From NCBI GenBank assembly GCA_029204225.1, contig CM055094.1, forward strand, positions 10,959,153 through 11,023,152: DNA of 64,000 bases, given 5' to 3'. Shown in pieces: positions 1 to 10,129 of the stretch. The position numbers and the translations under genes were made by a program. Below the pieces are notes generated by a model. The model had not been told where the DNA came from. It did not search any database and saw only the letters and a list, made by a program, of their open reading frames with translations. The stretch is from Diphasiastrum complanatum. Taxonomy: Eukaryota; Streptophyta; Lycopodiopsida; Lycopodiales; Lycopodiaceae. Every line of letters starts with the position of its first letter. Positions within the stretch are counted from its first letter, which is position 1.

Positions 1-694
1 AATAGCAAACCAAGAGGGATAATGCCATTTTCGTATCATCTAACATAGATAGGGATGCCTTGCTGAAAAGATCCAAGTTGAGGGGCACCACCATTTTCAT
101 GGATGATGACCTGACATATCTATAGGTACTAGGAGAGGCATAAAGCCTTCCAAGAAGCCAAAGCGACATGTAGATGAGTGTTTATATAGATGGCCAAGTA
201 CGACACATTGATGGTTCATCTTGCAACTCTCAGTGACAATCAGGAGTCAGGGCCCTCAAGCATGGGAGCGTCTTGAGGCCCCATCCATACCACTTACATA
301 TCATAGTATGGAGATATAATGGTATACATTGGTCATCTACTATTGGAGACCTTGTTAATTTCATTATAGAGAGGGACTTGTTACTTTTCATGGAGATGAG
401 AGATGAGAGAGAGGATTACTTTTACACCCACACACGATCCTCAAAGTGGAAACAATCACATAAGAGAACAAATTGACATGAACCACCAATAGTCTAATGA
501 AAGGTTAGATTCCACCATGTTGATTTCCATCCTAAATACTACAATAGCTAGAGCATAGAACTCTTGAGCAATCCACAATGCTCAGTATATCGAAACGGGA
601 GGGATGAGGGTATTGATATACTCTCTGAAACTCTAGCCTCCATAAGACATGCAACTTTGAGCATTCCCTTCCATGCTTAGCTACAATATCTAAT
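1..694 (-). mobile_element. Probable LTR part of a minus-strand gypsy element
   Basis: No gene is supported here. The Copia element at 700-5942 duplicated TATAG, so bases up to 699 originally joined those from 5943 on, where the minus-strand gypsy LTR start lies (6078). This stretch is therefore probably the rest of that LTR. In support, a TATA-like box (TCTATATAAA on the minus strand, 181-190) lies in a block repeated near 21.5 kb. A TGGTGCC near 90 on the minus strand could mark the LTR end and primer site, but this is weak. The short reading frame at 273-476 has no recognisable motif. Confidence 0.4.
110..290 (-). repeat. Dispersed inverted repeat with hairpin and TATA box (copy 1)
   Basis: Read on the minus strand, this block matches 21455-21625 on the plus strand. 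Both start with GGATGGGGCC, carry a GC-rich hairpin around GGGCCC, then a TATATAAA-like box about 90 bases on and ACTCATC just after it. The shared order suggests two LTR promoter regions of one family. Confidence 0.6.
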
Positions 695-699
695 TATAG
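695..699. repeat. Target-site duplication TATAG, left copy
   Basis: TATAG directly precedes the 5' LTR and recurs at 5943-5947 directly after the 3' LTR. Five bases is the usual duplication for Copia integration. Confidence 0.92.
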
Positions 700-2087
700 T
701 GTGAAGAATTGCCAAAAATTGGCAAATCTAGCTTGATCAAAAACCATGTCGAACATTGTAAATATTGTGTATAATTGGGTTCCACACATGTAAGGCCAAT
801 ATGCCACGTGGAAACCCACTCCTAATGTAGGTTACGTCAAGTCAAGAGAGTTGGTCATGTCTATTTGGTGATCATCCCTACTTTATAGGACCTACACCTA
901 AGTTTAAGTTGAAAATTTGACCAACTAGCTACCTACCAAGCATAAGTCTAGGATCTAGGCTAGGGTTTCATTTTAGGGCAAGAAGGGTGAGTTAACTTCC
1001 TTATTACATGCTGGAAATCCACCTAACTTTAAAAATTACAGCAAATAAGGATCCTAGAACACTTGAAATGATGAGGGAAACAATAGATTATGATTTCATA
1101 AGATTAGCACAAGTTGAACCATCAAAATCCATCAAAAATCTATGCTTGAACCTCACTAAATGGCCCAAATCCTTGAAGAAGGCTTCACACGTGTGAAAGT
1201 ACGGCCTCCCACAGTCTGAGTATTGTACACCAGACCTACATTCAATCCTATAATCATTAGTAATCACAAGTACTCAAACAATTATGAACATAGAGAGCAA
1301 TTGCACCATTATGAGAGAAAAAACATGAAATTGCTTGATAGATTTTGGTGAGATATCATCACCTATATATACATGATCCATCACGGTTTTGGGCAGGTAT
1401 GAGTATCCCTAAACCTATCCCTAATGCTAATTTTGGTGGATCTTTCATCCCTACCAAGTTAGGGTTGGAATCTTGGAGATCCCTCAACAATGCAAAAATT
1501 ACCAAAAATAGTTCCTATTTTTTCTCCCTTGTATCTAAGCATAATTTGGACTCATTCCAAAGGTTCTAACACTTAGGTCTACTTGAGAACATCCTTATGA
1601 ATGGAATCCTATGCTATTTGGCACGTGTGACAAGCCACATCATGACCATCTAACTATTTACAAGTCATATGACCAAAACTAGTCAAGCTAGAATTGTGAA
1701 TTTTTAACACTAACTTCAAGAAGGAAGTCGAATTTGCTATGTATTCCAAGCTCCCATAGTGAGAAGATAGAAAATTTTTGGAGCTCATTGGCAATCTCAA
1801 GCTAGTTCACTATGTACATTGAGTTTTTGTGATCCAAATGAAACCAAGTCAATTTCTACTTGTTTCTCAGGTTGAAGGACGTACTACAGCCTGTAGTACA
1901 CACGTGTGGGCTCTGATTTCAATGTTGATCAATGATTTTGATTGTCAATGCTTGTTGTTTGTCAAATTGCCAATCTAGATCAACTTTTTTGTGTCTAGTT
2001 TTTTGATAGATTGTTAAGCAAGCATCCAATCACTCTTGTGGATCTTTTGTAGATCCATTTATGGTCCTAAAGTACAGTACTTTCACA
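700..2087 (+). repeat. 5' LTR of the Copia element
   Basis: Starts TGTGAAGAATTG and ends in TTTCACA before the primer site. It is 1388 bases against 699 for the 3' LTR; the excess is one inserted transposon plus its target duplication. A TATA-like TTTATAGG lies near 890-900. The palindrome ACACGTGT (a CACGTG G-box core) near 1900 is kept in the 3' LTR. Confidence 0.92.
1029..1707. mobile_element. Small non-autonomous DNA transposon inside the 5' LTR
   Basis: This 679-bp segment is absent from the 3' LTR, which gives the empty site (CCACCTAACTTCAAG). The insert begins TTAAAAATT and ends AATTTTTAA, exact inverted repeats. It is flanked by CACCTAACT on the left and CACTAACT on the right, an 8-9 bp target duplication with one base lost. 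That length points to hAT or Mutator-like mobilisation, though the termini are not typical of either. It has no transposase; the 62-codon frame at 1008-1196 crosses the insertion border and is meaningless. Confidence 0.82.
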
Positions 2088-2100
2088 TGGTATCAGAGCC
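2088..2100 (+). promoter_or_regulatory. Primer-binding site, initiator Met tRNA type
   Basis: TGGTATCAGAGCC follows the LTR end with no gap. This is the standard plant Copia primer site, complementary to the 3' end of initiator methionine tRNA. Confidence 0.93.
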
Positions 2101-2524
2101 AAGTACAAGAGCATAAGCCATTGATCTAATGCAAATCCATTTTTAGCAAGTTTTGGTGCTAAAAGCTACTATTGAGAGGGCAAGCTAGAATCTTGATTTT
2201 GGTGAGGAGATTTGATCCCAAACTTGGTAGGGGTCCAAATCCATACTGTCCACATGTGTGGGCACCTCTGAACCTGCATTTAATGCATGGTATTCATTTG
2301 ATCCAAAAAAATTCAATTTGTGAGCTGTTGGTGTAATTTTTGGTGGAGATCCTAGGATAATCTACCAAGATCATTTGCCATTGATTAGATTTGAATTTGT
2401 TTCATGGAATCTAATTAATCTAGGCTGAGTTCAAGTCCTATTAAGGTTAAAAACAGGTCTTGAAAGTACACCAAGAAGGAAGAAAGAGATTAAGTCATTT
2501 TTTTGTCCAAAAATAGCCAAAATT

Positions 2525-2872
2525 GGCAAGATTTGATTGTAAGTAGATTTCACATCATCTTATCTTCATTTCAACTTTGTGAGGGAGTGCTAAAACTGAG
2601 ATTATAAGTCCATTTGTTGGATTAGAAATCTAATTTGAGTGAAAAACTACAAGAGAGAGACCTTAGTGAGTTTCTAGAGACAATCAAATCCATTTCTTGG
2701 CAAGATTTGTTTGAAAGTAGTTTTCACTTCGTCTTATCTTCATTCCAGCTTTGTGAGAAAGTGATAGAACTGTGATTATAAGTCCATTTGTTGGATTAGA
2801 AATAAAATTTGAGTGAAACACTGCAAGTGTGAGACCTTTGTGAGTTTCAAGTCAATCAAATCTATTTCTTGT
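2525..2872 (+). repeat. Two-copy tandem repeat in the Copia leader, period 174
   Basis: The block starting GGCAAGATTTG at 2525 recurs at 2699. The second copy runs up to the gag start with scattered substitutions, so the untranslated leader was duplicated. Confidence 0.8.
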
Positions 2873-2892
2873 TTGTAGAAGTCACTAGTAAG

Positions 2893-4452
2893 ATGGGATC
2901 TGCTGGAGCATACCTTCTAGAAGCCAATGAGAGATTGAATTCTACAAATTATGCTATTTGGAAGGTTAGGATGGAGTCACTCTTGGTGCTCCAAGACCTT
3001 CATGAGTTTTTGATTGAAGATGAAGATGAACCTCTAGGTGCACAGGAGTTAGCTAGATACAAGAAGAGATCTAGGCTTGCACTTCATTGTGTGAAGATGA
3101 ATGTGAGCAATGATTTGTTGAGAGAAGTATCAGCATGTACTAGTGCTAAAGAGGCTTGGGAGTCTTTAAAATCAGTCTATGAATCTAGTAACACTTCAAG
3201 AGTACTCATGCCTAGAAATTAGATTTTGCAAAGCATGAAGAGAAGTGAGGAGAGTGCACATGATTATGTACTCAGAATCAAGTCTCTAAATAAGGAGTTG
3301 ACTTCCATTGGAGAGAAGATTCATGATGGAGAGCTTGTACAAATTGTTCTTAATGATCTAGGAGATGACTTTGCAAATTTGGTCCAAAGTTTTGCCATCC
3401 AAGACACTTTGCCAACTATAGAAAAACTTCACAGTGTATTAGTGGCTGAAGAGTGTAGGATGCTCCATGCAAAATCTAGGATGAGTTCCTTGTCTTTGCA
3501 GGATGGTGATGAGAAAACCAATTTCTCATTCAAGGGCAAAAAGAAGACCAATGGAAAGAAGAAGCATCCAAAGGAGGCCAAAGAAGAGGATGATGCATCA
3601 AGCTCAAAGGACAAGTCAAAGCAAAAATGCTTCTTTTGTGGAAAGAAGGGGCATTATGCATCTGAATGCTACAAGAGGCTAAGAGCACAAGTGGAGGAGG
3701 ACAAACAAGGAAACCTTGCAAAGGAGGAGGAGGAGGATGAAGTAGATGTATTCTTGATGGCATCTACATCCTCACCAACAAGCAATAGCAATTCAAGAGA
3801 CAATTGGTGGATCGACAATGGGGCTAGCTCCCACATGTCTTGTGAAAAGGACTTTTTCTCAACCTTACACTCTTTCAATGATGCTAAAAAGTTTGTCTTT
3901 ATTGCAAATGATGAAGAGTGTAGGATAGATGGTGTTGACACCATCTCTTTGTATCTAGAATCCTCAAAATGCATGGATCTAGAAAATGTCCTTTATGTAC
4001 CATCAATCACCAAGAATATGCTTAGTGTTGGTCTAGTCTTAGAAAGTGGTTTGGATGTTCACTTTAAGCATGGTGTTTGCTTCATCTTGAAGAATGATGT
4101 TTGCATTGCAAAGGGATTTAAACATGGAGGATTGTTTAAGTTGGAAGCTAGTGTTGCTTTTGAAAGAATGAGCTTGGCAAAGGAGGAGATCACTCAAGAG
4201 GAGATCTTGGCAAAGTGTGATCTTGCTTGCATTGAGGAGGAGCATCAAAAGGAGGAAGATCTTGAGGATCAGCCTCAAAGCTTGAGAGTTCCAAGGGAGT
4301 CCTCAATGACAATGGCCGAGTCATCAAATTGCATGCAAATTGTCCATTCAAGTGTGCATCTTACAAGGGTGGTGAGCATTGGAGAGTCTACTATCTTTGA
4401 GTACTTGTTAGATAGTGACTTGTTGCTTATCTTTAAGATCTATGGTGTTTAG
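2893..4452 (+). pseudogene. Copia gag-protease with one in-frame TAG
   Basis: Gag forms the particle and protease would mature it. I take ATG 2893 (MGSAGAYLLEANERLN), the usual Copia gag opening, rather than the upstream ATG 2869. The frame runs to 4452 except for a TAG at 3220-3222, where related gags have Gln. A Lys-rich linker precedes a zinc knuckle CFFCGKKGHYASEC (3628-3669). The protease-like region near 3805 reads WWIDNGASSHM, with DNG in place of the catalytic D-S/T-G, so it is probably inactive. The tail is Glu-rich and unlike standard pol. Long frames on the opposite strand here are shadows. Confidence 0.87.
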
Positions 4453-5032
4453 TACTCTCTATGACAAGACAATGAAATTAGATGCTTTCAAATCTCCATT
4501 TGTTGTTGATAAAGCAATTTCATTGGATAACTATTTTTGTAATAGTTTGAATAGTGTCATAAAAGATGAAACATCATTTGTATTGGAAATCTTTGGGTCC
4601 ACATGCTTTGTGCATGATCATTCCAATGTAAGGACCAAAGATTATCCTATTTCAATGATAGGAATAATGGTAGTGTTTTGCTCTTCAAGTAGAGATTTTA
4701 AAATCTACTTGTTTTCAACCAAAGAATTTGTCAATGGTGGAAATGTGATCTTTCAAGAGTGGAAGATTTGTAAACTTGAAGAAGCACCTTTGGATCAACA
4801 CCTTATTCAATTCATTGATGGTTTGGAGTCAAGTCAAGTAGAGGAGCAAGCTCAAGACCCGAGGACTCCAAGAAGAGCCTTGAGTATCAAGATGGAGCCA
4901 TCTAGGCTCAATCATATGGACCAAGCAAGGCAAGTTGTCTTTGGCAAAATTATGTATGCACTTAATAGTTTTATTGAAGTATCTTCAAGTGCACAAAATG
5001 CCTTGGAATCCATGGCTTGGCATGATGTATAG
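4453..5032 (+). pseudogene. Degraded Copia integrase C-terminal region
   Basis: In the frame open from 4415, the stretch FGSTCFVHDHSNVRTK (near 4590-4640) matches the conserved start of the Copia integrase C-terminal region. The following residues align loosely with the usual FLGY...KGYK block but have lost its key residues. A linker with EQAQDPRTPRRA resembles the integrase-RT spacer. The frame ends at 5032 where reverse transcriptase should begin. Integrase catalytic core, RT and RNase H are missing. Confidence 0.55.
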
Positions 5033-5243
5033 TTTTTGAAGTGTGCTACATGTATATAGACACATATTTGGAACATCTTGTAAGGGATCCTTTAAGAGGT
5101 GGTGAAAGATCCTTCATGGACATCATTCTCTATTGGAGTCTCAAATGTTCCTTGTTTGTAGCTGGATTTTCTAGACACTTCTAAAAGCATTCATTCATCT
5201 AGAAAGAGAGTTGTAGATAGATCAAGCTAAATTTGAGGAGGAT

Positions 5244-5942
5244 TGTAAAGAATTGCCAAAAATTGGCAAATCTAGCTTGATCAAAAACCATGTCGAACAT
5301 TGTAAATATTGTGTATAATTGGGTTCCACACATGCAAGGCCAATATGCCACATGGCAACCCACTCCTAATGTAGGTTAGGTCAAGTCAAGAGAGTTGGTC
5401 ATGTCTATTTGGTGGTCATCCCTACTTTATAGGACCTACACCTAAGTTTAAGGTGAAAATTTGACCAACTAGCTACCTACCAAGCATAAGTCTAGGATCT
5501 AGGCTAGGGTTTCATTTTAGGGCAAGAAGGTGAGTTAACTTCCTTATTACATCTGGAAATCCACCTAACTTCAAGAAGGAAGTCGAATTTGCTATGTATT
5601 CCAAGCTCCCATAGTGAGAAGATAGAAATTTTTTGGAGCTCATTGGCAATCTCAAGCTAGTTCACTATGTACATTGAGTTTTTGTGATCCAAATGAAACC
5701 AAGTCAATTTCTACTTGTTTCTCAGGTTGCAGGCCGTACTACAGCCTGTAGTACACACGTGTGGGCTCGGATTTCAATGTTGATCAATGCTTTTGATTGT
5801 TAATGCTTGTTGTTTGTCAAATTGCCAATCTAGATCAACTTTTTTGTGTCTAGTTTTTTGATAGATTGTTAAGCAAGCATCCAATCACTCTTGTGGATCT
5901 TTTGTAAATCCATTTATGGTCCTAAAGTACAGTACTTTCACA
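5244..5942 (+). repeat. 3' LTR of the Copia element
   Basis: Starts TGTAAAGAATTG after the polypurine GAGGAGGAT and ends TTTCACA before TATAG (5943-5947). It collinearly matches 700-2087 apart from the inserted transposon. Confidence 0.93.
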
Positions 5943-6078
5943 TATAGAAATCATGCACAACCACTCTTGCATAAGTCATGGTCGTAACCAAATAGGGAGC
6001 AAGACCTATATCAAGTTAAGGCTACCATACAGTTTATGGCAAGCCTAATACACATTACACACACTTATGGACATAACA
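5943..6078 (-). repeat. Start of a gypsy 3' LTR, cut by the Copia insertion
   Basis: On the minus strand the gypsy relic ends in a purine run GAGTGGAGAAGAG followed by TGTTATGTCC, the polypurine tract and LTR start. The LTR is interrupted at 5943 by the Copia element and probably continues left of 699. Confidence 0.6.
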
Positions 6079-6708
6079 CTCTTCTCCACTCATTTCAATT
6101 TTGACCTCAAAATAAAAAATGAGAGGAATTATGCTTTAACAAATTAGCTTGCTCCCAAGAATCATCATTACTAAAACATTCTTTCCAGTGAACCAAAATT
6201 TTCATAGCAAGCAATTTCTCAATTACTATTAGTGGTATCGAAAATCTTTTCGGATTGTAAAGGAGTTTTCTGAAATATATCTTCAAGGACATCGTCTCTT
6301 GTTGCTAAAGTATTTCTTTCATTTATACTAATATCCTCCATCATTTGATTAGTCCTCTCCATTTGACCATCTGATTCCGAATGATCCAAAGAACTAAAGT
6401 ATGGAACATGGCCGACTATAAATGTCCAATAAATATGGAATTATGATCACTAACAATGTTTGAAGGCAAACCATAAGCTTGAACAAATGTCCCACATAGA
6501 TCTGGGCTAAATCAAAAGCTTTCACAATTGTTTTCATAAGAATAAAAGTAGATAACTTGGTAAGGCAATCACCTATTACCCAAATAGCATCATTACATTT
6601 CAACGTCCTAGGAAGTCCAATAAATATGGAATCATAATCACTGAAAATATCTAAAGGCAAACCATAATCTTGAACAAACGGTTTACTTTCAGTAAAAAAA
6701 TTATTCAT
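6079..6708 (-). pseudogene. Ty3/gypsy integrase relic with C-terminal region
   Basis: Minus-strand frames show decayed integrase motifs: DCLTKLSTFI, KAFDLAQIYVGHLFKL and, further on, DGQMERTNQMMED. The last part reads ILVHWKECFSNDDSWEQANL, which fits the end of a gypsy chromodomain-like region. A block of about 70 bases occurs twice (6421-6492 and 6613-6681), so a piece of integrase was duplicated within the relic. Stops and frameshifts break every frame. Confidence 0.72.
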
Positions 6709-6718
6709 AATGTTTTAT

Positions 6719-7240
6719 AGACTAGCATGCCAATGCTAGCTTGTGAAGTTTTTATTTCAAAACAATGAAGTTTTTTTGAAGAACTTTTTCAAAAAATCAA
6801 TTTCTTTTTGGAGTTGATTTGGCTAGCATACTGGTGTGCTAGCCGAGTAAATTATAAAATAGAAAACCTATTTTGATACATTTGAAAACCAAATTTTGAG
6901 TAAAAATATTATTTCAGAAATTTTCTTCAACACAACTAGAAAATTTTCTTTGCAGTCTTTAAAGATAGCACGCCGGCATTCTATATAAAATGAGAAAAAA
7001 AAAAATTGCAGCCTCCAAACATAGCACGCCATCGTGTGGCCCAAAAAAAAAAAAAGATGTTTTTCTTTTCTTTATGAGCAATCTCGCCTAGCATGCTGGC
7101 GTGCTATCTTTGGACGCTACAAAAAAAAAACTTAATTGAGATCTTTTTTACTTTGTGAGATTTTTAACTATGTACCAAACCACATTCTTAATAATAAACA
7201 TTGAAGTAGTGGCATAAAAAAAGTAGCACACCATGTAACA
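6719..7240. repeat. Cluster of quasi-palindromes (TAGCAYGCYGGYGTGCTA-like)
   Basis: Six related inverted-repeat words lie in 520 bases of AT-rich sequence: CTAGCATGCCAATGCTAG (6722), GGCTAGCA...TGCTAGCC (6821-6844), TAGCACGCCGGCATTCTA (6966), TAGCACGCCATCGTGTGG (7022), TAGCATGCTGGCGTGCTA (7089) and TAGCACACCATG (7224). No open frame explains them. Confidence 0.62.
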
Positions 7241-7304
7241 ATTTAATTTTTCTATCTTTTTGTTGAATCATGACAAGAAATAAACTCGCAAAAAATTTAC
7301 TCGC

Positions 7305-9185
7305 GGGGCCCCTTTGAGATCCGTTGCAGCTGCAAAGGAGAGTAGTAGTCGGATCAAAGCATGTTTAATGACAGGGCTGAAGGTCTCCGAATAATCCAGA
7401 TCTGGAATCTAGGAGAAGCTTTTAGTGACAAGCTTGGCCTTGTATTGATTTAATCTTCCTTCAGCATCATACTTCGCTTTGAATATCCATTTGCATGGAA
7501 TTGGATTTCGATCTTTTGGCAGCTCAGTTATAGTCCATGTTTGATTCTCGATCACAGAATTGAATTCGGTGTCCATTGCAGCTTTCCACTAGTCAATATC
7601 AAGAGTCAACATTGCCTTAGATACAGTGCATGGTTCTTGCATAAAATAGTAGACTGGATCGGTTTGATCTTTTGGGTTGAACTTAGATCCTCTGATGTGA
7701 CTTGTTGAGGTTCAAACTCATTGTCGGTGTCGAGATTTTGATCAATCCCGAGTTTGAACTTGTCGACTCTAGGATTGGAAGTCGATGTAGCTTTTCCCTT
7801 GTGGCGATGAATTGGTCTTCCACAAAAACGACGTCTCTACTTGTGAATGATTTCTAAGTGTCCATGTTGTAGAGTTTGTATGCCTTGTGATCTGGGGATC
7901 GAATTTGACCTTCGACCTGAATTAGTGATTCTGCTAGCTGAGAGCAAATTTTAGATTTGAAACGTGGAGAACGTTGGACAACAACTTGACTTTACCTTTC
8001 TGAAATTTGACTCTCACTATTTCTTCACCCAAGATGGAACGAGATGAGTTGTCTCCAAGTTGTGGGTGAATGGCTTGTAATCCCTAAACCATTCTTGATG
8101 GTGAGTCATGTTGAGTTGCTCCATAGTCTAAGTACCAGAAATTGAAATCATGTTGTTCTCCGACCTTGGTCATGAAGGTTGCTTCTTGTTGGATCAAGTG
8201 ATTGGTTGTAGCACTATGTGCTTGTTGTTGGAACTACTTCTTCTTCTCATTGTTGAATTTTAAGGTTCTGTCATCCTTGATCTTATCCCCAGTCCTCTTA
8301 CAATATCTGCAGAATAGTTTCTGCATTGATTGGAATGATGAAGAGTTTGGATTCGATCTTGAACCATAATTCGAACCAAAATTCAATCCAAACTACATGT
8401 TGCTCTTCTTGTCAAGATAAGCTGACTTTGTAGATCTCTTGGATCTGAACTTTTGATTTTTTGAATAGAGCCTGAGGATCCAATCTTGAGCCTGAGGAGG
8501 ATGTAGTTCTTTTTATCTACTCTTGTAGAATCATCAAAATACTCTTGATAGAGTGAGATGCTCCTGGGACGAAATTGTCATGACCCAATTTTCATAGGCA
8601 TCAAGTAGACTCAATAATAGAGCCATAACAGCATCGAAATCTTCTATGACTAAGCTAGTTGTAGTCATCTACCCCATAAGAGATGACTTGAAACACTATC
8701 TGCGTCAGACATTCTCAAGGTAAAGAATTTATTCCTCAAATGGAGTTTGGAGGTGACGTCCTTGATATCGTAGAATGTTGCTAGGATGTCTCATGCATCC
8801 TTATTAGTCTGAATAACATGTATATGGCTGATTTGGGTATCCTTGATATTGGGAGTAATTATGGCAAATGCCTTGCCATCTCTCAATCTCCATTTGGTGA
8901 TGATGGTTGCATCACATTCTGGTTTGAGTTATGTGCCATCAACGATGTCCCACAGTTCTCTGGCTAGTCGTTTGACCTTCATCTTGAATTTCCATAGATG
9001 GTAGTTATCTCCATCGAGTTTGTCAATCAAAGATGAACTAGAAGACAGATCCATTCTGGTTTGAGTGAGATCATTGGTAGAAACAATGAAATCAAAATAC
9101 TATTGGCTGCGCGCTTGCTAGAACGATGTCTTGATAGAAACAAGACTGATAATCCACACTAGAAATACAGATTACTGAACTGCCC
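7305..9185 (-). pseudogene. Copia gag-pol relic, minus strand
   Basis: Reading leftward from the primer site, gag motifs come first (DGDNYHLWKFKM near 8970, LHLRNKFFTLRM near 8730). A degraded zinc-knuckle region follows near 8300 and a protease-like WYLDYGATQH near 8130, then an integrase C-terminus scrap near 7830 (VETSFLWK) and the start of reverse transcriptase (ENQTWTITELPKDRNPIPCK near 7520). The integrase core is missing, so there is an internal deletion, and the relic stops inside RT near 7305. Stops and shifts are frequent. Confidence 0.8.
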
Positions 9186-9197
9186 GCTCTGATACCA
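9186..9197 (-). promoter_or_regulatory. Primer-binding site of the minus-strand Copia
   Basis: GCTCTGATACCA on the plus strand is TGGTATCAGAGC on the minus strand, directly next to the LTR end. Confidence 0.92.
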
Positions 9198-10129
9198 TGT
9201 CAAAAATCGATGAGTATTGGCAGCAGAACTAGAGCATGAACGATGTAGGATCGGAAGCACGTCAGTTAGCAGCAAAAACAATTCAAGATGAATGAATCAG
9301 TACAAATGTGCAAATGAACAAAAACAATAGTGAGACAAAAATTGCAACAATGACTACAATAGCTTGAAGTGATAACTTTAGCTTGTTTGTTGAGCGTGAT
9401 AACGCTGGCAACAATAATTCACAGAAATTAGAAAAAGAGTCTTTTATTGATCTATGTATGTGCTAGCTGCTAACAAGTGCAACCCTTATTCAAAAAGATA
9501 TTTTGGTATTTTGACCTACTTAGTTGATTAGCACCGCCTGATAGTAGGTAACCGCCATTGGAGATATTTTACTTACATATGTGTTGGACTATATGTGAAC
9601 AGTACATGGATCAACTTTTATTGATGAGAGTTTGATGGATTGTCAATGATGTCGATGTCGAGTTAGTTGAGGGTTGATGAAAAGTTGATGAAGTCAGGCA
9701 AGTCGACGAAGTCGAGTTTTCGATGGAGTTGATGGAGTTAGTGTTTGAAATGTCAATGTCGAGTAAGTCTAGTATGTCGATGTCGAGTATTTTGTTGTTG
9801 AGTACTTCGATGCAGGACACTTCGGTGAAGTCGATGTCGATAGAGTCAGTTTGATGAATATAAATGTGAGAAGTCGAAGTCAGACTTCGGACTTCAACGA
9901 CTTTGAAGACTTCAAAGTCGATTGAGTCAGATTATGCCGAAGTGCGAAAATCCCCAAGTGCAAAAACTGCAAAATATGCGAAGGTCCAAAAATGGAAAGC
10001 TGGACTTTGGCAGTGGGGATTTTCGGGATGCTCATTATTGAATGGATTTGAGGCTGAGTATAGAAATCCAACAATATACACATACCAAAAGAAAAGAGAA
10101 GTAAGCTCAACAAAAATTCAGAGCTAACA
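9198..10129 (-). repeat. 5' LTR of the minus-strand Copia (932 bp)
   Basis: On the plus strand it starts TGTCAAAAATCG beside the primer site and ends GAGCTAACA, where plus-strand Copia integrase sequence begins at once. TG/CA ends and this sharp junction support the limits. The other LTR is not found because the element is truncated near 7305. Confidence 0.75.
9640..9880 (-). repeat. Degenerate GTCGATGTCGA array in the LTR
   Basis: GTCGATGTCGAG, GTCGACGAAGTCGAG and GAAGTCGATGTCGATAG recur irregularly over 240 bases. A similar TCGACTTCACCGA array occurs in a plus-strand LTR at 40868-40960. The minus-strand frame across it is a by-product. Confidence 0.7.

Larger units (their letters stand above)
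700..5942 (+). mobile_element. Complete non-autonomous Copia LTR retrotransposon
   Basis: Both ends are visible: LTRs starting TG and ending ACA, a primer site directly after the left LTR, a polypurine stretch (GAGGAGGAT) directly before the right LTR, and a 5-bp target duplication. Without the transposon at 1029-1707 the LTRs are about 700 bases each, and by eye differ at roughly 15-20 positions. Coding capacity is gag-protease plus a degraded integrase C-terminus. No reverse transcriptase or RNase H is present, so the element would depend on proteins from another copy. Confidence 0.93.

Noticed and set aside
3429-3974. Frames on the strand opposite the Copia gag
   Set aside because: They are shadows of a purine-rich gag with clear zinc-knuckle motifs on the plus strand.
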